A DNA stretch of 64,000 nucleotides, taken from assembly GCA_022653675.1 (NCBI GenBank), contig JALCST010000004.1, positions 97,405-161,404 of the forward strand. The letters are read 5' to 3'. The notes under the pieces are model-generated. The model made no database searches, was not told where the DNA came from, and saw only the letters and a program-made list of their open reading frames with translations. A program made the translations under genes and the position numbers. The DNA is from Bacteroidales bacterium. GTDB lineage: Bacteria > Bacteroidota > Bacteroidia > Bacteroidales > UBA932. Below, piece after piece: positions 43,501 through 51,343 of this stretch; the first letter of the stretch is position 1; each line of letters starts with the position of its first letter.

Positions 43501-43797
43501 GCTTTCGTTGGCCGTACCTAGACGTTCCACGTGCCTTACTGCATCGACGTTGGTTATGCAGATACGGCGGACCGATCCGTCAACCAGCATTTCGCATGCC
43601 CCGCATTTGCCGATGCCGCATTCCAGCGTGCGGTTCCTCTCTTTCAGACTGTGTTTGTGGACTGGATAGCCTGCCTGATGCAGGGCGGCGGCAATTGTAT
43701 GTCCCCTTTGCCCCTTGATTTTGTGCCCTTCGAAATCGAATTCGACAAGATCCTCGGCGGGAATGTCGAGGATGGGATGAGATGTAATTTTAGACAT
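40546..43797 (-). CDS. Four-module fused FAD/iron-sulfur dehydrogenase (sarcosine/opine oxidase-like alpha and beta fused)
   Basis: 1083 residues, no signal peptide. The order is a [2Fe-2S] domain (Cys60, 65, 68 and 80, in CGIGKCGACEM and RRIC); a FAD/NAD disulfide-reductase-like domain (VAIIGAGPSGLAAREELNKN near 124); a ferredoxin-like Cys cluster near 460-520 (CIGCMECISQCP); a BFD-like [2Fe-2S] domain near 609-656 (LCHCEDVT, GDCRGTRCLPR); and a DAO-type FAD oxidase domain from about 700 to 1060 (AGGGMAGSSLFRYLSEAGF). These modules make up the separate subunits of sarcosine oxidase, opine oxidase, archaeal proline dehydrogenase and cyanide synthase. An amino-acid dehydrogenase role is inferred; the substrate is unknown. 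Confidence 0.82.
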   Translation of the reverse strand: MSKITSHPILDIPAEDLVEFDFEGHKIKGQRGHTIAAALHQAGYPVHKHSLKERNRTLECGIGKCGACEMLVDGSVRRICITNVDAVRHVERLGTANESGEKKTILDVKIPAEHDGKRIYRTEVAIIGAGPSGLAAREELNKNGVDNLVIDNNNTIGGQFTMQTHQFFFFEKKRRFGGMRGFDIAKTLAGENEDGIMLNCVVWDILEGKRLAVKNLTTQDIFYVDADKIIVATGAVPFMPAFKNDDVPGVYTAAVVQRMMNREFTLLGKNVLTVGAGNIGYLTSYQLMQAGAHVKAIIEGMPREGGFPVQANRVRRLGIPILTSHVLLEAVPNSNMDGITGAIIAECENLKPIAGTERLIEGIDCINICTGLLPDKQLFTKGTSVFGRDCYGAGDSVRIGEGTSAVLRGRQCALEILQDSGRRIDYNEYLDISKQYIDSQQKPVRVLDAPRVPSPERRKEKGFVIADCLYGFACNPCSFACKQGAITKSSTSVTPVIDYNKCIGCMECISQCPGLAIFGYRFSQNKVYLPVEYDVREGAKVYLTDDDGTRIGNGVIGKVMLKPNKTNVAVVECKDLSGDDLLKVRGFIVSKDYPAPLELKPAKIDDAKLYLCHCEDVTVEKVLEAVGNRKSITAMELKHITRMGMGDCRGTRCLPRTKQVLHNHGIEVIGDYTPRGPMANQVGIGELINRSGKETYITSKEYTEEVPEKVGAIVAGGGMAGSSLFRYLSEAGFGPILFNKEAGSSWRCIAGGRPAFSVPALAEIARGNLEIFRELQEKSNIDLKMTRYVTFAHDEANYKALEESIAWSDAYMIEKKDFTKEISPYFNDKLDIYTNALISRECWQATPGKTIDLVRRIAVEHGGTLMENTELVDVIREGKGFRVTVRLGNGKYKVYRTDVFINALGANAAKFAKRLGIETGLYPVKHQAMITKRLPFMGKDGDSLDMLIDRRNYKGFSAVYGQQLAGTGQIIACASPANEALQVGKNLKYNTQDFLQIVSEVFTDWLPELAGVGFQAIWCGYYTEPRYIVDPSLGLMVGMRGHGFMLSQYIAKMYVDALTGKQVPDYFKRLSITGDALSENEFA

Positions 43798-43856
43798 GAA
43801 ATATTATGTAGATATTTATAAATGCCATGTGATTTCCGTTTATGGAAAAAACCAAA

Positions 43857-43864
43857 CAAAGTTA
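43857..43864 (-). promoter_or_regulatory. Candidate -7 promoter element of the fused dehydrogenase
   Basis: Minus-strand TAACTTTG matches TAnnTTTG, 59 bases upstream of the ATG at 43797. Confidence 0.45.
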
Positions 43865-43974
43865 AAAAAATAGCGGATGGGTTATTCTCGAAAATTGAAT
43901 AAAATGCTGTCGAATGTAGCAATTCTTAATTAGTTTCGCCGTACAAATAACAAATTAAAACAAGGAGGTTGAAG

Positions 43975-45072
43975 ATGAATGAAAAAGTGAAAGGAGGATT
44001 GATCTCCGTTCTATTGTCGGGAACATTGGCTGCTGCATTGACCGGTTGCCAGGGTTCCCTTTTCCGGCGGGACGGCTACATCTCGCTGCGATTCGATCGC
44101 GAAAGCGTATCAGGCGTAATTACCAAAGGGGCTGTCTACGTGCCGGACACCTCCGCTTTCATTTTATGCATAAGGAATGTTTCGGGTACGGCGATATACG
44201 AAGGAGCCTATTCCGAGAGGCCTTCCACGCTATCTGTGCCTGCCGGTACTTATGTCGTAAAGGTCGTTTCCGAGGCGTTCGAAGTTCCTGCGTTCGACAA
44301 ACCCGTATTCGGCGACGAGCAAACCATAGTGGTTTCGGCCGGAGAACATGTCAGCGTCAACCTTCGGTGCTCCAGGACTAATTGCGGAATAAACCTTCTG
44401 TTCACGGAAAGGTTCAGAACCAAGTTCTCGGACCATATCATGACGCTCGATTCCGGCGATGGATCTCTGGAATATGGTTTGTATGAAGCCAGGACCGCGT
44501 ATTTCAATGCTGGTGAAGTGACATTCACGGCTGAAAGCGGCACCACTTCCATAGATGTTTTCAAGCGGACGCTGGAAACGGGCAGGATCCTGACTGTGAA
44601 GCTGGACGCTTCCACTGCGGAAACCGCCGGTACTCCCCAGTTCAAGATCTATGTGGATACTTCCGCAGTCTATGTCAGTGAAAGCGTTTTGTACGATGAA
44701 AATGCGAGCGGCAATGACGGGGTTTCCAAAGAGACGGCATTCACCGTAGCAGAAGCTGGAATTCATATCGGGGAGAAAGTTTGGGTAACCGGCTATATCG
44801 TTGGTGGCGACTGTTCCTCTTCCGGTACCGTGACTTTTTCGGGTCCTTTCGAGCAGAGCGCGCACATGGCCATAGCCGATTCTCCTTCGGAAAACGTCTC
44901 CTCGAATTGCATGTGCATACAACTTACTGCAGGGACTGAAGCCCGGACGGCACTGAACCTTGTCGACAACCCAGGCAACATAGGAAAGAGAGTATGGTTG
45001 CACGGTACTGTCGATGCCTCCTATTTCAAGCTTATTGGATTGAAGGGTACTACGGACTATGCGATGGAATGA
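43975..45072 (+). CDS. DUF4493-like surface lipoprotein
   Basis: 365 residues from ATG 43975, preceded by AAGGAGG (43962-43968). The lipobox is AALTGC (Cys25). Residues about 35-230 resemble the DUF4493 beta-rich domain (YISLRFDRESV, VPAGTYVVKVVSEAFE). The C-terminal part from about 240 (AFTVAEAGIHIGEKVWVTGY and GKRVWLHGTVD) looks like the OB-fold DUF6359-type domain. Related Bacteroidota proteins are found on the cell surface, some near fimbrial genes; the function is unknown. It is monocistronic, divergent from the fused dehydrogenase and convergent with fabZ. Confidence 0.75.
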   Translation: MNEKVKGGLISVLLSGTLAAALTGCQGSLFRRDGYISLRFDRESVSGVITKGAVYVPDTSAFILCIRNVSGTAIYEGAYSERPSTLSVPAGTYVVKVVSEAFEVPAFDKPVFGDEQTIVVSAGEHVSVNLRCSRTNCGINLLFTERFRTKFSDHIMTLDSGDGSLEYGLYEARTAYFNAGEVTFTAESGTTSIDVFKRTLETGRILTVKLDASTAETAGTPQFKIYVDTSAVYVSESVLYDENASGNDGVSKETAFTVAEAGIHIGEKVWVTGYIVGGDCSSSGTVTFSGPFEQSAHMAIADSPSENVSSNCMCIQLTAGTEARTALNLVDNPGNIGKRVWLHGTVDASYFKLIGLKGTTDYAME

Positions 45073-45103
45073 ACCGTGAAAAAATTTAAACTGTGAAAAG
45101 CTG

Positions 45104-45158
45104 ACGGCGCATCCGGTGGATTGATGAACAGCCCGCTTTCTGCGGTCAGATGCGCCGT
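45104..45158. terminator. Long hairpin between the DUF4493-like gene and fabZ
   Basis: ACGGCGCATC (45104-45113) pairs with GATGCGCCGT (45149-45158), with an inner CCGC/GCGG hairpin. The right arm lies in the last fabZ codons. TGTTCTTTT follows on the plus strand and CAGCTTTT on the minus strand, so it may act in both directions. Confidence 0.45.
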
Positions 45159-45595
45159 TGTTCTTTTGCCATGAGCGTCTCCTTCTCGACCAGGGCGAAA
45201 GCTATTTCCCCCTTGCAGCAGACCTTGCCTTCGACGCTTGCAGAGGCCGTGACGAAATACATCTTCCCTTTCTGGGCTATGATCTTTGCGGAGACATCGA
45301 TCGTGTTTCCCGGAAACACGGAGGCCGTGAAATGTACGTTGTTTATTCCCGCATACATAGGAATGTATTCCTTGATTTTGTCTCCGACAAGTATGGCGCA
45401 GGATTGCGCCATTATTTCACACAGGATGACGCCCGGGACTACCGGATGACCGGGGAAGTGTCCCTGGAGGAAGAATTCGTCGCCCCTTACGGTATATTTT
45501 GCGTGGACCGTACCGTCCCCATCGATTATTGCTTCGTCCACGAGCAGCATCGGCTCACGGTGGGGGATGAATTGTTTTATCTCTTCTCTATTCAT
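45146..45595 (-). CDS. fabZ: 3-hydroxyacyl-ACP dehydratase FabZ (free-standing)
   Basis: 149 residues, hot-dog fold. The N-terminal IKQFIPHREPMLLVDEAI, the catalytic His in LQGHFPGHPVVPGVI and Glu in LCEIMAQSCA are intact. It dehydrates 3-hydroxyacyl-ACP in fatty acid elongation. It overlaps the 3' end of the fabK-like gene by 8 nt and is third in fabH-fabK-fabZ. The C-terminal VEKETLMAKEQRRI tail is short and charged. In many Bacteroidota the main FabZ is fused to LpxC; here it is separate. Confidence 0.94.
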   Translation of the reverse strand: MNREEIKQFIPHREPMLLVDEAIIDGDGTVHAKYTVRGDEFFLQGHFPGHPVVPGVILCEIMAQSCAILVGDKIKEYIPMYAGINNVHFTASVFPGNTIDVSAKIIAQKGKMYFVTASASVEGKVCCKGEIAFALVEKETLMAKEQRRI

Positions 45596-46526
45596 CTTTC
45601 ATCAGTTTTTTAGCCTGGCCCAACATCTCTTCGATTATTGCGGCCGTGCTTTGGCGCTTGTGTACCAGGCCTGCGCTTTCCCCGGCCATGAAGCTTCCGC
45701 CTGGAATGTCGCCTTCCCTGACGGCTTTTCTGAGTGAACCGGTGCCGAAAGCCATTATGTCTTCGCTCTTTATGGATTTATCGCGTTCCATTTCCGCGAA
45801 TTTTCTCGTAAAAGGGGTTTTGAGGGCACGTACCGGGTGTCCGAGACTTCTCCCTGTGACTATCGTGTCGCTGTCACGTGCTGATATGACCTTATCCTTG
45901 TATATATCCGAAACGTTGCATTCGTCGGCTACGAGGAAGCAGGTTCCGCACTGGACTCCTGCCGCTCCGAGCATGAATGCCGCAGCCATCCCACGGCCGT
46001 CGGCTATCCCGCCGGCTGCGATTACTGGTATGTGTACGGCATCTACTACCGCCGGTACGAGAGCCATCGTGTTCATCTCGCCGATATGCCCTCCTGATTC
46101 CCCTCCTTCGGCAACTAAGGCACATGCTCCTATGCTTTCTGCCTTCATTGCGAACAGGGATGCGGAAATGACTGGTATGACTTTGATTCCTGCATCGAGC
46201 CATTTGGCCATGTACCTGGTAGGCATTCCGGCTCCCGTCGTGACTATGCCAACGTGTTCATTTATGACCATCTGGGCTATTTCGTCGGCGTTTGGTGCCA
46301 TAAGCATGATGTTAACGCCGAAAGGTTTATCGGTCAATTGCCTGCATTTTATTATCTCATTACGGACGGCTTCGCTTCCGGCATTTATGCAGGAGATCAG
46401 GCCGAGTCCTCCGGCATTGGAGACGGCGGCTGCGAGGGAGGCGTCGGCTACCCACGCCATACCGCCTTGTATAATCGGGTACTTTATTCCTAAAAGGGTG
46501 CAAAGGGGTGATTCACTTATTTTCAT
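45588..46526 (-). CDS. fabK: FabK-like enoyl-ACP reductase (nitronate-monooxygenase family)
   Basis: 312 residues, TIM barrel with FMN. GIKYPIIQGGMAWVADASLA, SNAGGLGLISCINAGSE and VAEGGESGGHIGEMNTM mark the FabK/nitronate monooxygenase family. The location between fabH and fabZ favours enoyl-ACP reductase over nitronate oxidation. It would carry out the last reduction of the elongation cycle with NAD(P)H. It starts 10 nt after fabH and overlaps fabZ by 8 nt. Confidence 0.88.
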   Translation of the reverse strand: MKISESPLCTLLGIKYPIIQGGMAWVADASLAAAVSNAGGLGLISCINAGSEAVRNEIIKCRQLTDKPFGVNIMLMAPNADEIAQMVINEHVGIVTTGAGMPTRYMAKWLDAGIKVIPVISASLFAMKAESIGACALVAEGGESGGHIGEMNTMALVPAVVDAVHIPVIAAGGIADGRGMAAAFMLGAAGVQCGTCFLVADECNVSDIYKDKVISARDSDTIVTGRSLGHPVRALKTPFTRKFAEMERDKSIKSEDIMAFGTGSLRKAVREGDIPGGSFMAGESAGLVHKRQSTAAIIEEMLGQAKKLMKDE

Positions 46527-46536
46527 AAATACATTT

Positions 46537-47496
46537 TTATTTATTCCAAACCATAAGGCAGGCTCCGGAACAGAACCCTGCCCCGAAAGCGCTGAACATT
46601 ATGCGGTCCCCTCTTTTGAGCAGCCCGTTTCTGTTCAAGTCGTCGAGCAATATGGGAATTGATGCCGAAGAAGTATTTCCGTAACGTTCGATGTCCGTAG
46701 GAAACTTCGACATAGGCTGTTTGAGATATCTGGCAATGGTTTCGATTATTCTCTTGTTCGCCTGGTGCAATACGAACCAAGTGACATCGTCTGCCGTTAT
46801 ACCTGTTTCCATTAATACGTTTTTTATGTCACGGGCCGAATATTTTACCGCACGCTTGTAAACTTCCCTGCCGTCCATGACCGCTCCTGCATCTGGGCTC
46901 TCTTCCTTCTGCTTGAGGAAAGGCGTGGAACACAGTCCGCGTTTCTGGTAAAGCATTTCGGTGCAACTTGAGGTGGAAAGGTCAGATGCCTCGAAACCTT
47001 CGCCGTCGGAAACCACTACGGCCCCAGCGCCGTCACCGAAAAGTATACATGTGGAGCGATCTTTCCAATTCATCATTCTGGTAGGCTCTTCTGCGCATAT
47101 TATCAGGATATTATGCATTTTGCCGATTTGAAGGTAAGCGTTCGCAGCGTCGAGGGCGTAAACGAATCCGGCACACGCCACATTGATGTCCACGCAAGGG
47201 CATGAAGCGCCGATGATGCCTTGGATAATTGCCGAGAGGGAAGGTGTTGTGTATTCGTTTAACGTATTGGAGCAGATAATGAAGTCAATGTCTGAAGATG
47301 ACAGGCCGGAATTTTCCATGGCCTTGAATGCGGCGTCGGCGGCGATATCCTCGAAACGTTCGTCCGATACGACATATCTTTGTTTTATTCCCGTTCTTCT
47401 CCATATCCATTCGTCGCTAGTGTCGATAATTTGGGCTATCTTATCGTTTGTAACCGCTAATGACGGGTGAGAGCTTCCAGTTCCGATTATTTTCAT
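46537..47496 (-). CDS. fabH: 3-oxoacyl-ACP synthase III
   Basis: 319 residues from ATG 47496; the longer frame to 47553 crosses the promoter. The catalytic triad is visible: Cys in DINVACAGFVYAL, His in WFVLHQANKRII and Asn in RYGNTSSASIPILL. The N-terminal ITGTGS-like head reads KIIGTGSSHPSLAVTN, followed by DTSDEWIWRRTGIKQRY. It starts fatty acid synthesis by condensing acyl-CoA with malonyl-ACP. First gene of fabH-fabK-fabZ. Confidence 0.95.
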   Translation of the reverse strand: MKIIGTGSSHPSLAVTNDKIAQIIDTSDEWIWRRTGIKQRYVVSDERFEDIAADAAFKAMENSGLSSSDIDFIICSNTLNEYTTPSLSAIIQGIIGASCPCVDINVACAGFVYALDAANAYLQIGKMHNILIICAEEPTRMMNWKDRSTCILFGDGAGAVVVSDGEGFEASDLSTSSCTEMLYQKRGLCSTPFLKQKEESPDAGAVMDGREVYKRAVKYSARDIKNVLMETGITADDVTWFVLHQANKRIIETIARYLKQPMSKFPTDIERYGNTSSASIPILLDDLNRNGLLKRGDRIMFSAFGAGFCSGACLMVWNK

Positions 47497-47535
47497 TAAG
47501 TGACTTCTTTGTATTGATAAGCCGGATTGCTGTTG

Positions 47536-47543
47536 CAAAAATA
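47536..47543 (-). promoter_or_regulatory. Candidate -7 promoter element of the fab operon
   Basis: Minus-strand TATTTTTG matches TAnnTTTG, 39 bases before the fabH ATG at 47496. Confidence 0.5.
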
Positions 47544-47640
47544 CAAAATTCAAGCCATTTTACTAATGGCAGTGACAGGCTGCCGGCAGGCTGTTTCCGT
47601 TATCGTGCACGAAAAATAAAAACTTTAACGATCTTTTATC

Positions 47641-47648
47641 TATATTTG
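47641..47648 (+). promoter_or_regulatory. Candidate -7 promoter element of the pectin-degradation operon
   Basis: TATATTTG matches TAnnTTTG and lies 18 bases before the ATG at 47667, which opens the GH43 fragment. All four downstream enzyme genes are spaced by 0-3 nt, so this is the best candidate for the whole unit. Confidence 0.5.
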
Positions 47649-47666
47649 CAAAAAATAGAAGCTATC

Positions 47667-48074
47667 ATGGCAAAAAAAGTATTGGCTACATCATTTTTGC
47701 TCCTGTTCATTTATTTTGCCTATTTAGGGGGCAAGCCCCGTTCCATCAATTCTGTCATGCTTCTGGATTATTCTGATCCAGATGTTTGCAGTGATGAAAA
47801 AGGTTTCTGGATAACTGCCTCAAGTCTCTCTTCCTGTCCCGGGTTGCCGATACTGCTTTCCTATGATCTGGTGAATCGGACACTCGTCAACAATGTGTTG
47901 AAAAGAACACTCCCTGCCGGCCGCGTTTCCGTGCTATGGCACGGAACGGGCGTGCGGGCTCCGCGCATTCGCCGCCATAATGGCAGGTATTACATCTACT
48001 GTGGTGATCCGGATTACGGCATATTCAAGGGATGTATGGATATGGATTATTTCAATACCGAACAAACAATATGA
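47667..48074 (+). pseudogene. GH43-like N-terminal fragment (135 residues), probable remnant
   Basis: A signal-anchor-like head (VLATSFLLLFIYFAYLG) is followed by the first blade of a GH43 beta-propeller: LDYSDPDVCSDEKGFWITAS (Asp of the catalytic base region), SCPGLPILLSYDLVNRTLVN, then RAPRIRRHNGRYYIYCGDPD. The frame then stops after FNTEQTI. Full GH43 enzymes have at least 300 residues; the pKa-modulating Asp and the general-acid Glu lie in later blades that are absent, so activity is not expected. The TGA overlaps the ATG of the GH28 gene (ATGA). It is either a deletion product or a retained short leader protein. Confidence 0.75.
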
Positions 48075-49633
48075 AGATCAATTATCTGACTATGGCATTG
48101 GCTATTACGGCATTGATCCCTGCTTCCTGCAGTGCTGCGGGGACCGGGGGCGTGCCCGTCACCGGGGGCCGCGACATATATTCCGGCCTGCCTTTCAGGA
48201 TGGATAGCGTAAGGGAGCCTTCCATTCCGCCCCGCACGGTAAGCATAACGGATTTCGGAGGCGTAGGGGATGGCGTCACTTTGAATACCAAGGCGTTTTC
48301 GGATGCCGTTGAACATCTTTCCAGCCTCGGCGGAGGACATCTGGACGTACCTGACGGAATCTGGTTTACCGGCCCCGTCAGGTTGAAGAACAATATCGAC
48401 TTGCATATCAGCGAGGGTGCCATCGTCGTCTTCTCTTCCGACAGGGACCTGTATCCCATCGTGAATACCTCTTTCGAAGGGTTGGATACCAGGCGATGCG
48501 AATCTCCGATTTCGGCCGTGAATGCTAAAAACATCTCGATCACCGGTACGGGAGTGATTGACGGCGGAGGGGAGAATTGGAGATCCGTGAAGAAATCCAA
48601 GATGACCTCTTCGGAATGGAAGAAGCTGGTCGCGTCCGGAGGAGTCGTGAACGAAAAAAAGAATGTATGGTATCCCGACGAAGGATATCGGGATGCGGAG
48701 CGGAATGCCGAAATGAATGTTCCGAGGAGACTCGTCACCGATAGCGAATGGAATGCAGCAAAGAGCTTCCTGCGTCCGGTGATGATAAGTTTCCGCAATT
48801 GCGAGAACGTCATGTTGCGTGACGTCAGCCTGCAAAATTCGCCTTGCTGGACGATCCATCCCCTTATGTGCAAGAACGTGATAATAGACGGAATCAAAGT
48901 TCGCAATGCGAGTTATGCGCAAAACAGCGATGGGATAGACATAGAGTCGTGCGAGAACGTCGTCCTCCTCAATTCCGCATTTGACGTCGGGGATGACGGG
49001 ATATGCATAAAGTCGGGAAAGGACGGGGACGGGCGCCGGCGCGGCACGCCATGCAGGAACGTCATCGTATCAGGATGCAGCGTATATCACGGGCATGGAG
49101 GTTTCGTAGTGGGCAGCGAGATGTCCGGCGGAGTCGAGAACGTCAAGGTTTCCGACTGCCGGTTCATGGGAACTGACGTCGGCCTGCGGTTCAAGAGCAA
49201 GCGCGGCCGTGGCGGAGTAGTGAAGAACATTTACGCCGACAGGATAGTTATGACCGGCATAGTGACCGACGCCATTCTCGTCGATTTGTTCTACGGAGGG
49301 GTTTCCGCTTCTGAAGCTGCCGAAATGAAAACCGGAAAGAACGGTGACAACCACGTGAAGGCCAAGATACCCCCGGTGGACGAAACCACTCCGGAATTCA
49401 GGGATATACATATTTCAAATGTGGTATGCAGGGGCGCCGCGAGAGCCATTTATTTCGACGGACTACCCGAAATGCCGATAAGGAACATAACGTTGGAAAA
49501 TGTCTGCATAACTTCCGAAAGGGGTGCCGAACTCAAATATTGCGACGGCGTCTCGTTCAGGAGCGTGGATATACGCCCGGCGGAAGGTGAAGCCTTGACG
49601 AAAGATAACGTCGATAATTTGAAAATACGATAG
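48071..49633 (+). CDS. GH28 polygalacturonase-family glycosidase, lipoprotein
   Basis: 520 residues from ATG 48071 with a lipobox (ALIPASC, Cys20). After VSITDFGGVGDGVTLNTKAF the right-handed beta-helix holds the GH28 motifs: NSDGIDIESC (NxD type), DVGDDGICIKSG (DD), YHGHGGFVVGSEM (GHG) and GLRFKSKRGRGG (RxK). The Asp triad and catalytic His are intact. The enzyme hydrolyses galacturonan or rhamnogalacturonan; which of these cannot be decided. The stretch WRSVKKSKMTSSEWKKLV with a long insert is typical of Bacteroidota GH28 members. The start overlaps the GH43 fragment; the esterase gene follows after 2 nt. Confidence 0.9.
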   Translation: MKINYLTMALAITALIPASCSAAGTGGVPVTGGRDIYSGLPFRMDSVREPSIPPRTVSITDFGGVGDGVTLNTKAFSDAVEHLSSLGGGHLDVPDGIWFTGPVRLKNNIDLHISEGAIVVFSSDRDLYPIVNTSFEGLDTRRCESPISAVNAKNISITGTGVIDGGGENWRSVKKSKMTSSEWKKLVASGGVVNEKKNVWYPDEGYRDAERNAEMNVPRRLVTDSEWNAAKSFLRPVMISFRNCENVMLRDVSLQNSPCWTIHPLMCKNVIIDGIKVRNASYAQNSDGIDIESCENVVLLNSAFDVGDDGICIKSGKDGDGRRRGTPCRNVIVSGCSVYHGHGGFVVGSEMSGGVENVKVSDCRFMGTDVGLRFKSKRGRGGVVKNIYADRIVMTGIVTDAILVDLFYGGVSASEAAEMKTGKNGDNHVKAKIPPVDETTPEFRDIHISNVVCRGAARAIYFDGLPEMPIRNITLENVCITSERGAELKYCDGVSFRSVDIRPAEGEALTKDNVDNLKIR

Positions 49634-49635
49634 TC

Positions 49636-51342
49636 ATGAATTTATTGAAGAAAATTACGGCCTTTCTGGTTTGTACGTTGTTCTATTCCCTGTCGTTCGC
49701 ATCCGGGCCTTATGTGCCGCCCGCTAAGGTTTCGCATCCCGACGGCAAGGTCACCGTCTTTCTGATGGGCGATTCCACCATGGCCGAGAAGGACCTTTCG
49801 GGCGGAAATCCCGAAAGGGGATGGGGCATGATGCTGCCTAATTTCCTGGACAGTACGGTCCGTGTCATAAATTACGCCCAAAACGGACGGAGTACCAAGA
49901 GCTTCATCGACCGGGGACTTTGGAAAAAGGTCATGGAAGGCATGAAGGCCGGCGATTATGTATTCGTCGAGTTCGGGCACAACGATTCCAAAAAGAGCGA
50001 TACCACCCGTTATGCAGCGCCTTGGGGTGCGTTTCAGGATAATCTGAGATTGTTCGTTAGGACGGCCCTCGAAAAGGGTGTGCATCCCGTCCTGCTTACT
50101 CCCGTTGCACGCAGGTATTTCGATTCGGCGGGAGTGTTCAACGACCATTGCCACGGGGATTATCCGGCTGCTATGAAACAGGTCGCCAAGGAGTTCGGAG
50201 TCCCGCTGATAGACATGACGGCCAAGACCAACGAATGGCTTCGCGCACTCGGTGACAGTGCCTCGAGGCAATATTTCATGTGGATTCCGGCCGGGACCTG
50301 CGTGGCATGCCCCGAAGGGAAGAGGGACAATACCCACACGAAAGCCAACGGGGCCAGGAAGGAGTGCGAACTTGTTTGCGAAGGCATAGGGGAGCAGCTC
50401 CCCGAACTGGCCAAGCACCTTGTGAAATACGACATAGTCGTATCCCAGGATGGCCACGGGGACTACATGACGGTTCAGGAGGCTGTAAACGCAGTTCCGG
50501 ACTACGCCCACAATCACATAACGAGGATTTTCATTCATAACGGAGTATATCACGAGCGCGTCACGATCCCCCACAACAAGTTCAGGATATTCATACAGGG
50601 AGAGAGTGAAGACGGCACCATCATAACGTACGGCCGCGCCGCAACCCAGCTATGGGAGGAGGGATATCCGGTAGGGACCTCCGGAAGCGCCACCATGTAT
50701 ATCCATTCCGATTATGTAACCCTGCAGGACCTGACGGTTGAAAACAGCGCCGGGGACGGGCACAAGGTGGGCCAGGCGGTCGCCGTCCATGTCCACGGCA
50801 GCAAGATCTTCTTCAACCGCTGCCGTTTTCTCGGGAACCAGGATACGTTCTATGCATATGGAAAGGATAACAAGTTCTACGTCAAGGATTGCTATATAGA
50901 AGGGACCACCGATTTCATATTCGGCTTCTCCCAGGCCCTCTTCGAGAACTGCGAAATACACAGCAAGGACAACAGTTTCGTCACGGCAGCCTCGACTTTG
51001 CCCGGACGGGAATATGGATTCGTCTTCAAGGACTGCCGTCTTACCGCCGGGCCGGGTGTGACAAGATGCTATCTCGGAAGGCCTTGGAAACATGGAGCAC
51101 AGTCCGTATTCATAAATTGCTGGCTCGGCCCCCACATAAGGCCGGAAGGATGGAGCAAATGGAACGATACCGACAACCACAAGTACGCCTATTTCGCGGA
51201 GTACGGCAGTTATGGCCCGGGTGCGTCTCCCGAAACGCGTGCGGGATGGAGCCATCAGCTTGGGAAGAAGGATTTGGAAAAATATACTTACGAAAAGCTT
51301 GTTACTGGCGATGACGGCTGGGATCCGTACGACAACCGATAA
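49636..51342 (+). CDS. Bifunctional pectin esterase: CE12 acetylesterase fused to CE8 methylesterase
   Basis: 568 residues with a type I signal peptide (LVCTLFYSLSFASG) and no lipobox. Residues about 38-260 are an SGNH hydrolase of the rhamnogalacturonan acetylesterase type: Ser47 in MGDSTMAE, YAQNGRSTKSF, FGHNDSKKS, and the Asp/His pair in DNTHTKANGA. Residues about 265-555 are a pectin methylesterase: FLGNQDTFYAYG, the catalytic Asp in GTTDFIFGFSQALFEN, and CYLGRPWKHGAQSVF. One secreted protein would remove both acetyl and methyl groups, exposing galacturonate for PL1 and GH28. It starts 2 nt after GH28 and ends 1 nt before GH105. Confidence 0.92.
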   Translation: MNLLKKITAFLVCTLFYSLSFASGPYVPPAKVSHPDGKVTVFLMGDSTMAEKDLSGGNPERGWGMMLPNFLDSTVRVINYAQNGRSTKSFIDRGLWKKVMEGMKAGDYVFVEFGHNDSKKSDTTRYAAPWGAFQDNLRLFVRTALEKGVHPVLLTPVARRYFDSAGVFNDHCHGDYPAAMKQVAKEFGVPLIDMTAKTNEWLRALGDSASRQYFMWIPAGTCVACPEGKRDNTHTKANGARKECELVCEGIGEQLPELAKHLVKYDIVVSQDGHGDYMTVQEAVNAVPDYAHNHITRIFIHNGVYHERVTIPHNKFRIFIQGESEDGTIITYGRAATQLWEEGYPVGTSGSATMYIHSDYVTLQDLTVENSAGDGHKVGQAVAVHVHGSKIFFNRCRFLGNQDTFYAYGKDNKFYVKDCYIEGTTDFIFGFSQALFENCEIHSKDNSFVTAASTLPGREYGFVFKDCRLTAGPGVTRCYLGRPWKHGAQSVFINCWLGPHIRPEGWSKWNDTDNHKYAYFAEYGSYGPGASPETRAGWSHQLGKKDLEKYTYEKLVTGDDGWDPYDNR

Positions 51343-51343
51343 T

